This document shows, piece after piece, positions 1-5,222 of a stretch of 5,222 nt of DNA; the stretch's first letter is position 1, and every line of letters starts with the position of its first letter. Source of the stretch: an uncultured Clostridia bacterium (lineage in GTDB: Bacteria; Bacillota_A; Clostridia; UMGS1840; HGM11507); NCBI GenBank assembly GCA_934403665.1, contig CAKRUL010000124.1, positions 1 to 5,222 of the forward strand, in the 5' to 3' direction. The translations under genes were made by a program, and so were the position numbers. The notes below the pieces were generated by a model that searched no databases, had not been told where the DNA came from, and was given only the letters and a program-made list of their open reading frames with translations.

Positions 1-92
1 TCGGAAAGGGTATCTTCCAAAGAGGTACAGCTGCATAGAGAAAGAAGCAGGCACGCCAGAAAGATACCGGTCAAATGTTTGGCTTTTTTCAT
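1..92 (-). CDS. Lipoprotein, N-terminal fragment (runs off left edge)
   Basis: Only the first 30 codons are in the window; the gene continues beyond position 1. Reading leftward from the ATG at 92-90, the product starts with a positively charged MKKAKH, then a hydrophobic stretch (about residues 7-19) and a lipobox-like LCSC at residues 19-22, with Cys22 as the likely lipidated residue. Cys20 is less likely because Leu would sit at -1. This is a lipoprotein signal peptide, so the product should be exported and anchored to the outer face of the membrane. An AGGAGA Shine-Dalgarno (104-99) lies 6 nt before the start, and an ATG at 97-95 is excluded because it meets TGA after two codons. The gene is divergent from the phage-like operon and has its own promoter at 195-168. 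The mature domain is not visible, so no function can be given. It may be a host gene flanking the element or a lysogenic-conversion (moron) gene. Confidence 0.8.
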   Translation of the reverse strand, partial: MKKAKHLTGIFLACLLLSLCSCTSLEDTLS

Positions 93-127
93 ATCATATC
101 TCCTAATTGTAAAAAATGGAATAGTTC

Positions 128-161
128 GTCAAATTTCCTTTTGGTTTCTGAAAAATTCGAC
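128..161. repeat. Inverted repeat at the start of the lipoprotein leader
   Basis: GTCAAATTT (128-136) pairs with AAATTCGAC (153-161), eight of nine positions, around a 16-nt spacer. In the leftward transcript the one imperfect pair becomes G-U, so the leader RNA would start with a 9-bp stem-loop almost at its 5' end. As DNA it lies over the leftward start site and the candidate rightward -35, where an operator would also sit. Sequence alone does not decide between RNA hairpin and operator. Confidence 0.4.
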
Positions 162-169
162 TTTATTAT
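141..169 (+). promoter_or_regulatory. Candidate rightward promoter for the phage-like operon
   Basis: TTGGTT (141-146) and TATTAT (164-169) are spaced by 17 nt. The -10 is good (five of six) but the -35 is poor (three of six). Start of transcription would be near 176, giving an untranslated leader of about 87 nt before the ATG at 263. The -10 shares bases 168-169 with the leftward -10, so the two promoters would compete for polymerase. A phage late promoter needing an activator, or an entry point elsewhere in 170-245, is equally possible. Confidence 0.3.
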
Positions 170-195
170 TATAACACAACACAAGAAATAATCAA
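168..195 (-). promoter_or_regulatory. Sigma-A-type promoter with extended -10 for the lipoprotein gene
   Basis: On the minus strand, TTGATT (195-190) and a perfect TATAAT (173-168) are separated by 16 nt. The -10 is preceded by TGT, giving an extended -10 (TGnTATAAT). Transcription would start near 161 and leave a leader of about 70 nt before the lipoprotein ATG. The -35 matches the consensus at four of six positions (TTGA), and the extended -10 compensates. This is the best promoter match in the window. Confidence 0.7.
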
Positions 196-200
196 GATTT

Positions 201-228
201 TTTCCAACATTTCCAAATAATTGGAAGT
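201..228. promoter_or_regulatory. TTCCAA half-site cluster and hairpin in the leader of the repeat-protein gene
   Basis: TTTCCAA occurs at 201-207 and again at 210-216, and its complement TTGGAA follows at 221-226. The last two form a perfect 6-bp palindrome around ATAA, extendable to 8 bp in RNA with one G-U (209-216 with 221-228). Three half-sites about one helical turn apart, between promoter and start codon, suit a repressor site. A small leader hairpin is the alternative. No uracil tract follows, so it is not a factor-independent terminator. Confidence 0.35.
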
Positions 229-246
229 CGTTTTTATCTTCATTAT

Positions 247-254
247 AAAGGAGG
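247..254 (+). promoter_or_regulatory. Strong Shine-Dalgarno deciding the start of the repeat-protein gene
   Basis: AAAGGAGG ends 8 nt before the ATG at 263. The reading frame is open further upstream to a TTG at 221, but that codon has no ribosome binding site and lies inside the inverted repeat at 211-226, so the ATG is preferred. Confidence 0.85.
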
Positions 255-262
255 CTGTTTTT

Positions 263-2185
263 ATGACAGAAGAAGAGAAAAAAATCAAAGAAGCAGAAAG
301 AAATGATGCCCTTCGGGAGTATCAAAGCGTGGGGCTTGGCAGAGCCGATCTGTCTTTTGAGGAATTTTTGAGACAATATTACGGTGAAGAAGCCGCACGG
401 GAGGAACAAGAAAGATCTCAGAGGGAAACAACGAATTCTTCCACGAATTATGAAATTCAGGAACAGCAGAAGGCAGTGAGAGGAGCACAGCTCACTGAAA
501 AATATGCGCAAGAACCTGCTTCGATTCGAATGGCAAAGCGCCTTTTCACAGAGGATTCAAAAATGGCGCAGGAATTTGCAGGTGAACTTCATCGACAGGG
601 CTATGACACTTATATTCAGAATAATAGTATTGATGTGGACGATATGACCCAGTGGGATCCAAAAACGGTAAACCAGATGTATAAACATTTAGATAAGTTT
701 CTTAAAAAGAAAGATTATCAGGAATTTGAAAGAAAACAAAAGATGGATGAAAAAATGGATCGGTTAAAAGAGCCGACCGGAGGTCAGCTTCCCGGGGTAA
801 AAACCATTCACGATCAGGAATGGGCCGAAAGTCATGCCGATCAGGGACAGCAGGAAGCGGATGCTAAAACCAATCTGGAAAATTATTGTGCTGAAAAATT
901 GGAACAGAGCACCGCAACACCGGACGGCGCCTACCGCAATCAACTTAACGATAAATATGCACAGGAATCTGCCTCTAGGCGGATGGCAAGGCGCCTTTTT
1001 ATAGAGGATTCCGAAATGGCGCAGGAGTTTGCGGATGAACTACACCGGCAAGGATACGACACTTATATTCAGAAGAATCATATTGATGTAGACGATATGA
1101 TGCAGTGGGATTCGAAAACGGTAAACCAAATGTATGCGCATTTGGATAAATTTCTAAAGAAAAAGGATTATCAAGATTTTGAAAGAAAGCAAAAAATAGA
1201 TGAGACAGTGGGGTGTTTGGAGGAACCGGACGGAGGGAAACTCCCCGGAGTGAAAACCATTCACGATCGGGAATGGGTTATGAATCACGGGTATCAAGGA
1301 CAGTTGGAGACAGATGCCAAAACTACTTTGAATGATTATCGTGCTGACAAGCTGGAACAGAGTAATACTACATCGGAGGAGGCCTATTTCAACCAGTTTA
1401 CAAAAAAAGGATTTGACTTTGAAAGGGCTATTCGGAATCTTATAGATGATCCGGATGATGATGTATTTGGAGAAAAAAAGGTAGATGCTGCTAAGTCAGC
1501 AAGACGTGACCGGGCGGAAGAGGAGCATCCCGTTGCAACACTGTTTGGAGAAGCGACAAATGAAAGCCTTGAAGCGGTCTATGGCAAGGCACTCAATTTA
1601 AAGAAGTTAATTCGATTTCCATTTCAATCTAAAAAACAAATCGAAACGTTTGAGAAAATTTATGACAAGATTCCTGAAAAGATAAAAAAAGGTTTGGAGG
1701 GTGTTATAAATGATTTGTATGAAACTGTTATAGACACCGTAAAAGATCAAAAATCGATGGGCGAGGCAGCAGTGAGGTTTACAACAAAAGTAGTGAATCG
1801 TTTTGCCTCACCTTATAGAGTTACAGATAAAATTTCCGATCCTTCTGATTTTAAAGAAATTCTTCAAGATGGGAGGGCTCTGAGAAAGGGAAAGGAAAAA
1901 GCGTGGGACAAAGCGGTAGATGAAATGGCAGAGAAAGTCATTCCTTATTTGTTTGATGAGGAAAAAGAGATAAAACCAATCAAGGAAAAGCACGTTCCAT
2001 TGACGGAAGAAGAACTCCGTTACTATAAAGCACATTATGACAAGGCGGTTGATTTAGCTATAAGCGATGCTGAGGAAAAGCCTGGGTACGCTTTTATGGC
2101 TCCAACAGAAAAACTACTTGCTTTGTATGATGCCAGAAAAGAAGCAGAAGAAAAACTTCGGCAAAAGGCGCGGGTGAAAATATAA
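263..2185 (+). CDS. Unknown 640-residue protein with two 151-residue tandem repeats
   Basis: I do not recognise this protein. The start at ATG 263 is set by AAAGGAGG. It has no signal peptide, membrane segment or cysteine pattern and is very rich in Glu, Lys, Asp and Gln, so it is probably soluble and largely helical. Parts in order: a charged N-terminal region (1-76); repeat 1 (77-227); repeat 2 (228-378); an Asp-rich linker (about 380-425, with DDPDDD at 395-400); and a Lys/Glu-rich helical C-terminal region (about 426-640). Each repeat holds HRQGYDTYIQ, IDVDDM, KTVNQMY, HLDKFLKKKDYQ and LPGVKTIHD. It is the first gene of the rightward unit, 26 nt before a holin gene, and its GC (about 39% sampled) is well below that of the genes that follow. 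Possibilities are a virion or tail accessory protein, a cargo or effector, or a moron protein. No catalytic motif is evident, so function is left open. Confidence 0.9.
   Translation: MTEEEKKIKEAERNDALREYQSVGLGRADLSFEEFLRQYYGEEAAREEQERSQRETTNSSTNYEIQEQQKAVRGAQLTEKYAQEPASIRMAKRLFTEDSKMAQEFAGELHRQGYDTYIQNNSIDVDDMTQWDPKTVNQMYKHLDKFLKKKDYQEFERKQKMDEKMDRLKEPTGGQLPGVKTIHDQEWAESHADQGQQEADAKTNLENYCAEKLEQSTATPDGAYRNQLNDKYAQESASRRMARRLFIEDSEMAQEFADELHRQGYDTYIQKNHIDVDDMMQWDSKTVNQMYAHLDKFLKKKDYQDFERKQKIDETVGCLEEPDGGKLPGVKTIHDREWVMNHGYQGQLETDAKTTLNDYRADKLEQSNTTSEEAYFNQFTKKGFDFERAIRNLIDDPDDDVFGEKKVDAAKSARRDRAEEEHPVATLFGEATNESLEAVYGKALNLKKLIRFPFQSKKQIETFEKIYDKIPEKIKKGLEGVINDLYETVIDTVKDQKSMGEAAVRFTTKVVNRFASPYRVTDKISDPSDFKEILQDGRALRKGKEKAWDKAVDEMAEKVIPYLFDEEKEIKPIKEKHVPLTEEELRYYKAHYDKAVDLAISDAEEKPGYAFMAPTEKLLALYDARKEAEEKLRQKARVKI
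491..943 (+). repeat. Tandem repeat unit 1 of the 640-residue protein
   Basis: This codes for residues 77-227. It aligns to unit 2 over exactly 151 codons without any gap; by hand count 110 of 151 residues are identical. The most conserved part is the first 85 or so residues, through FERKQK, and the segment around LPGVKTIHD. The tail of the unit (about 186-227) has drifted most. Confidence 0.93.
944..1396 (+). repeat. Tandem repeat unit 2 of the 640-residue protein
   Basis: This codes for residues 228-378 and directly abuts unit 1. Many identical residues use different codons in the two units: between residues 110-160 and 261-311, I count 16 silent codon changes among 45 identical residues. 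The duplication is therefore old and kept at protein level rather than recent. I saw no convincing third copy before 491 or after 1396. Confidence 0.93.
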
Positions 2186-2196
2186 GCAGAAAGATG

Positions 2197-2203
2197 AAAG
2201 GAG
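2197..2203 (+). promoter_or_regulatory. Shine-Dalgarno selecting the internal holin start
   Basis: AAAGGAG ends 8 nt before the ATG at 2212. An in-frame ATG at 2194 lies just upstream of this site and lacks a good site of its own (only AGCAGAAAG precedes it), so 2212 is taken as the main start. Confidence 0.75.
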
Positions 2204-2211
2204 AAAAAACA

Positions 2212-2601
2212 ATGAATCAGCAAACGATTAAACTGTGCGCCGCGGTGGTTTCGGCGGCGCTTTCTTATCTGTTCGGCGGGTTGGATATGCTGCTTTTTGT
2301 CCTGCTCATTTTGATGGGAATGGACTATCTGACCGGTGTGCTGTGCGGCATTGCAAAACGGGAGCTGTCCTCTCGGATTGGGTTTCGGGGGATTGTCAAG
2401 AAGGTTTGCATTTTATGCATCGCCGCGCTGGCGCATTTAGTGGGAAAGACGGTTGGCATCTCCGAGGTGCGCTCTTTTGTCATCGGGTTTTACATTGCAA
2501 ACGAGGGCATCAGTATTTTGGAAAATGCGGGAGAACTGGGAGTGCCTCTCCCCAAAAAACTCACCAATGTATTGGAACAACTCAAAAATGACGGAGAATA
2601 G
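2212..2601 (+). CDS. Phage holin, TcdE / phage_holin_4_1 type
   Basis: This is a 129-residue membrane protein. Holins of this family form pores in the cytoplasmic membrane that release endolysin at lysis; the relative TcdE of Clostridioides difficile takes part in release of large toxins. Hydrophobic segments are visible at about 9-22, 24-46, 62-78 and 86-101. Family landmarks are MDYLTGVLCGI (37-47), the SSRIGFRGIVKK stretch (53-64), and NEGISILENAGELGVPLPKKL (97-117), typical of the conserved C-terminal part. The end is charged (QLKNDGE). Length is normal for the family. It follows the unknown repeat protein by 26 nt, and its TAG stop overlaps the Shine-Dalgarno of the baseplate gene, which suggests coupled translation. 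An in-frame upstream ATG at 2194 would add MKGEKT, the arrangement seen in dual-start holin/antiholin genes. No endolysin gene lies in the window. Confidence 0.92.
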   Translation: MNQQTIKLCAAVVSAALSYLFGGLDMLLFVLLILMGMDYLTGVLCGIAKRELSSRIGFRGIVKKVCILCIAALAHLVGKTVGISEVRSFVIGFYIANEGISILENAGELGVPLPKKLTNVLEQLKNDGE

Positions 2602-2612
2602 GAGGCGATTGC

Positions 2613-3959
2613 ATGGAACGGTGTTATCAAATCACACTGGATCTCTATCAGGAAAAAAACTATTCCAATTTGGTATTCTGTCAATATGATACCGGAAATC
2701 GGATTGCAATACAGTTTGCGGAAAAAGGAACCCCTCTTTCGCTGACGGACAAGTCCGCGGTCGTTAAGCTCAATGATTCCTATCAGCTGCAGACGAATAT
2801 TCAGGGAGACCTTTTAAATATTCCGCTTATCGGAAATGCGGTTTCTCAGATTGGAAAGAATCAATTAATGGTTGCACTGTATGACGGAACAAATGCCCTG
2901 ACGATACAGAAAGTCTATTATCAGGTGAAGGAGGGCATCGGGGACCTGGACAACATTCCAGAACAGCCTCAAGAGGAAACCGTGATGGAGACGGTAATCA
3001 ACAATCTGACTGCCGCAAATACAAGGCTTTCGGCGCTGGAGACCGGAAAAGCAGACGCGGCAGACGTCTATACCAAGGCGGAAACAGATGAAAAAATTGT
3101 GGATTACGAGGAAACTGTGCAATCCGTGTTATCGGAAATAAAAGCCTATCAAGGTCAGACAGCAAGCAATGCACAGGCGGCGAAGGACAGTGAGGATAAT
3201 GCAAAGAAAAGTGAGCTGGAAGCGGCAAGGCAAGCGGTTGCCGCAAGCAATGCCAAGGATCAGGCCTTGGAAGCGCAAAACGAAAGCGAGGTCAGCGAAG
3301 GAAATGCTTTGAATGCGGCGCAGAGCGCCTCTGAGGCACAGGCGGCCTGTAATGAATTGTATCTGAAAATGATGAATAACGTCACCAAGTTTCCGCGAAT
3401 CTATTATAAAAATTCTGTTTCGGAGATGCGGGAAATTGCAGATCAGAAAACGGATGACTGGTGCTTTATCACGGATTTCAACAGCGGCGAAACACAGTGG
3501 TATATTTATGACACTGTGGATCGGGATGGAAACCAGGTATCAAATGAATGGCTGTTGATCGGAAAAATTCCTTATTCGGTTTTCGACAAACAAACGCTTT
3601 CCGGCATTTTGGAGTTAGCAAAGGTCGCTTATTCCGGTTCTTACCGGGATCTTTCCGGACGTTATATTGCGCCGATGGTGCTGGACGGTACGACAGAAAC
3701 TGTTGTGTATGATTTTTCTCAAAATGAAAATGCTATGGTTGCGATCGGTTCGGATAAACCGATTCGCATCAACAATATGCCAAACGGGGCAGAGCTTTCC
3801 ATCTATGTCAGCGGCGGCGGATTGCTGCAGATTCCGGAGGAGGAGCAAAGTGCGGCCTTCGGTCTTCTGGAACCGATAGGAAATCAGGCAATGGTCTATA
3901 CCGCAAGAAAATTTGCCGACAAGATGGTTTGGAATTGTATGCCTTACGGAAAAGCATAG
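2613..3959 (+). CDS. BppU-type upper baseplate / tail-fibre protein
   Basis: This is a 448-residue phage tail protein. Residues 1-106 look like the N-terminal BppU domain (DUF2479 type) of Firmicutes siphophages, which links receptor-binding proteins to the baseplate: a beta-rich stretch with Q-F-A-E-K-G-T-P, SAVVKL and the closing VYYQV. A short linker with clustered Pro, Gln and Glu (111-124) leads to a shaft (125-250) that carries the common tail-fibre element ADVYTKAETDEKI (149-161) and an Ala-rich helical stretch (184-246), probably a trimeric coiled coil. Residues 262-318 hold a small module with DDWCFITDF and EWLLIGKIP. Then AYSGSYRDLSG (339-349), a motif frequent before fibre tips, precedes a C-terminal beta domain of about 90 residues. 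The start at 2613 has AGGAGG at 2600-2605. It lies between the holin and the receptor-binding gene, as a partner of the latter. A plain tail fibre without a baseplate role is the alternative. Confidence 0.82.
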   Translation: MERCYQITLDLYQEKNYSNLVFCQYDTGNRIAIQFAEKGTPLSLTDKSAVVKLNDSYQLQTNIQGDLLNIPLIGNAVSQIGKNQLMVALYDGTNALTIQKVYYQVKEGIGDLDNIPEQPQEETVMETVINNLTAANTRLSALETGKADAADVYTKAETDEKIVDYEETVQSVLSEIKAYQGQTASNAQAAKDSEDNAKKSELEAARQAVAASNAKDQALEAQNESEVSEGNALNAAQSASEAQAACNELYLKMMNNVTKFPRIYYKNSVSEMREIADQKTDDWCFITDFNSGETQWYIYDTVDRDGNQVSNEWLLIGKIPYSVFDKQTLSGILELAKVAYSGSYRDLSGRYIAPMVLDGTTETVVYDFSQNENAMVAIGSDKPIRINNMPNGAELSIYVSGGGLLQIPEEEQSAAFGLLEPIGNQAMVYTARKFADKMVWNCMPYGKA

Positions 3960-3970
3960 GAGGAAAGAAG

Positions 3971-5222
3971 ATGTTTACAGAACAGAACCGGGTTTGCTGT
4001 ACCACGGCGGCCGCTCAATCTTCCGGACTTTATCCGGCTTTATCCTGTTTCGCGGAGGAGGGGCGTTATGCGTGTGCTCCTCCCGTTTCCGCCGGCAAAT
4101 ATCGCGTGTCTTTTGGCGATGAGGAGTGGTTGCTTTTTCTTCCTTCTGACCTGACAGAAGGAAGATTGATTGCCGATCCGGCGGCAGGAAAGGCGTGGAC
4201 AGAGACAGACGGAACCGTTTCCGATCTTGTTTTCCAGAGCATTGCGGCAAACGAAAAGGGCGGATTGCATTTGACAAATACCGTCAATGCGCCCTATGAA
4301 GCGATTAAAATATATGGAAAATCTGATCAGAAAGCAAAGTGGTGCCGGGCGGAGGGAATGACAGGTCAGATCACTGCGGAACGAGGAAAAAATCTTGTGA
4401 CACCGCAGAGGGTCTATGCGGATGCCTCCCGATACCTTGAAACCGTGCTGGACAACAGGCAGTGTGTGAGGTTTCAAGACAATGTTACGGTAAGATATGA
4501 GGCAATTTCTTTTCAGGAAAATACGCAATATACGGTATCTTTTGATGCCAAATGCGTATTGATAGAACCGGACAAAGACCCTGCCGACAGTCTTTTGTTT
4601 GCCTTTCGTTATACGGACGGCACCAACAGCAGCATCTATACCAAATCGAATACCGATTGGACGCACTATACCTTAACTTCAACAGCCGGAAAAACCGTTT
4701 CTTATCTTGAATTAAGAAGCTATCAATGGATTAATGATAACTATATCGATGTGAATACATTTCAATTGGAAGAAGGATCAGAAGCCACGGCATACGAACC
4801 GTATATCGAGGATAGCCCCTCACCGTCTCATCCCTCCGATTTAACCTCCAATATTCCTGCCGGAAGCTATCAGATACCAGCAGAAAACGGAATTTATGAG
4901 GTCACTCTGACGGAGGATTTGCGGGGATTGGATGATACATACCGGGATAAAATTTGTTTTGACAGCGTGAGCGGAAAAGGGTATCTGGAACAGAACACGC
5001 AAGCAGATCACATCAAAAATTACACATTGCTGAATCTGAATTCGCTGACCCATGAAACCTTACATTTTGCGTACAATGTGGCGAATATTGATAAAAGCAA
5101 ATTAACGTATTCCGATGTCGGAAAAATCAAGTGTACTCATTTTCAATACGTTTCCGGGAGTTATCACCCGACAAGCAATAATATTCATTTATATCTGTCA
5201 CCCGATACAAACAATAATATAT
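3971..5222 (+). CDS. Phage tail / receptor-binding protein, N-terminal part (cut by right edge)
   Basis: 417 codons are open to the window end with no stop, so the gene is incomplete. AGGAGG at 3958-3963, overlapping the previous stop codon, lies 7 nt before the ATG. Residues 1-80 are an N-terminal region with Cys at 9, 10, 26 and 35. NAPYEAIKIYGKSDQ (106-120) matches a module common in Firmicutes phage minor structural proteins. Residues 141-279 resemble a carbohydrate-binding (CBM_4_9-like) beta-sandwich, ending in the characteristic FQLEEGSEATAYEPY (264-278). A Ser/Pro linker (282-290) leads to a second tail module with VTLTEDLRGLDDTYRD (311-326) and CTHFQYVSG (388-396). Such proteins usually sit at the tail tip and bind cell-surface sugars, consistent with the baseplate gene just upstream. 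Catalytic residues are not visible; an enzymatic domain could lie beyond the edge. GC falls from about 51% to about 41% near residue 157. Confidence 0.85.
   Translation, partial: MFTEQNRVCCTTAAAQSSGLYPALSCFAEEGRYACAPPVSAGKYRVSFGDEEWLLFLPSDLTEGRLIADPAAGKAWTETDGTVSDLVFQSIAANEKGGLHLTNTVNAPYEAIKIYGKSDQKAKWCRAEGMTGQITAERGKNLVTPQRVYADASRYLETVLDNRQCVRFQDNVTVRYEAISFQENTQYTVSFDAKCVLIEPDKDPADSLLFAFRYTDGTNSSIYTKSNTDWTHYTLTSTAGKTVSYLELRSYQWINDNYIDVNTFQLEEGSEATAYEPYIEDSPSPSHPSDLTSNIPAGSYQIPAENGIYEVTLTEDLRGLDDTYRDKICFDSVSGKGYLEQNTQADHIKNYTLLNLNSLTHETLHFAYNVANIDKSKLTYSDVGKIKCTHFQYVSGSYHPTSNNIHLYLSPDTNNNI

Noticed and set aside
221..249. TTGGAA (221-226) and TATAAA (244-249), spaced 17 nt, as a rightward promoter.
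   Set aside because: Spacing and -10 are good, but transcription would begin near 256, after the AAAGGAGG site, leaving a 7-nt leader without it. A strong unused ribosome binding site is unlikely, so I treat this as chance.
221..262. TTG at 221 as the start of the repeat protein, adding 14 residues.
   Set aside because: No Shine-Dalgarno precedes it and it lies within an inverted repeat, whereas ATG 263 has an excellent site at the right spacing.
89..511. A 140-codon minus-strand open frame across the control region and the start of the repeat-protein gene.
   Set aside because: Its Phe/Leu-rich translation reflects the A-rich opposite strand. It overlaps the leftward promoter and has no start signal; the real minus-strand gene starts at 92 in another frame.
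491..1396. The tandem repeats as a CRISPR or recent DNA duplication.
   Set aside because: The units are 453 bp, coding and in frame, with many silent differences; they are protein domains, not short spaced repeats or a fresh duplication.
2235..2591. A 118-codon plus-strand open frame within the holin gene.
   Set aside because: The overlapping frame encodes clear holin motifs over its whole length and has the Shine-Dalgarno; the alternative frame has neither a recognisable motif nor a ribosome binding site.
4040..4666. A 208-codon open frame on the minus strand inside the receptor-binding gene.
   Set aside because: It lies opposite a well-supported tail protein, has no ribosome binding site or promoter that I can see, and its translation is a Cys/Arg/Phe-rich mixture typical of an antisense shadow.
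263..5222. A toxin/antitoxin, CRISPR-associated or retron-like defence system.
   Set aside because: No nuclease, reverse transcriptase, kinase or other defence signature, and no small antitoxin-like gene, is visible; the recognisable genes are phage lysis and tail genes.

Overview
The window looks like part of a prophage, or of a phage-tail-derived locus, in a low-to-mid GC Firmicute, most likely a gut clostridium. The evidence is strong AGGAGG-type ribosome binding sites, a TcdE-type holin, and tail proteins of the kind found in Firmicutes siphophages. No host housekeeping gene is present that would fix the genus.

Layout: (1) Positions 1-92, minus strand, hold the first 30 codons of a lipoprotein gene that runs off the left edge. 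(2) Positions 93-262 are a divergent control region. It has a good sigma-A-type promoter with an extended -10 reading left, a weaker candidate reading right over nearly the same -10 bases, and two inverted repeats. (3) Positions 263-2185 encode a 640-residue soluble, highly charged protein that I do not recognise. Its centre is two gapless 151-residue tandem repeats (about 73% identical) and its C-terminal part is Lys/Glu-rich. (4) Positions 2212-2601 encode a small membrane holin of the TcdE / phage_holin_4_1 type. (5) Positions 2613-3959 encode a BppU-type upper baseplate or tail-fibre protein with an Ala-rich coiled-coil shaft. (6) Positions 3971-5222 encode the N-terminal 417 residues of a larger tail or receptor-binding protein with a carbohydrate-binding-like beta-sandwich; it is cut by the right edge.

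The four rightward genes are tightly packed: gaps of 26, 11 and 11 nt, and the last two Shine-Dalgarno sites overlap the preceding stop codon. They look like one transcription unit. Tail proteins (baseplate adaptor plus receptor binder) sit directly after a holin, and the unknown repeat protein sits first, right behind the promoter region. Genes 4-6 are near 50% GC, whereas the repeat protein is near 39% by hand-counted sampling, so it may be an added cassette.

The most interesting object is the unknown repeat protein. It is unlike a standard tail, lysis or replication protein, leads a holin/tail operon and carries a clean old internal duplication. A role as a carried or released protein is only an inference from position. 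The rest is recognisable phage tail and lysis machinery in a somewhat unusual order.
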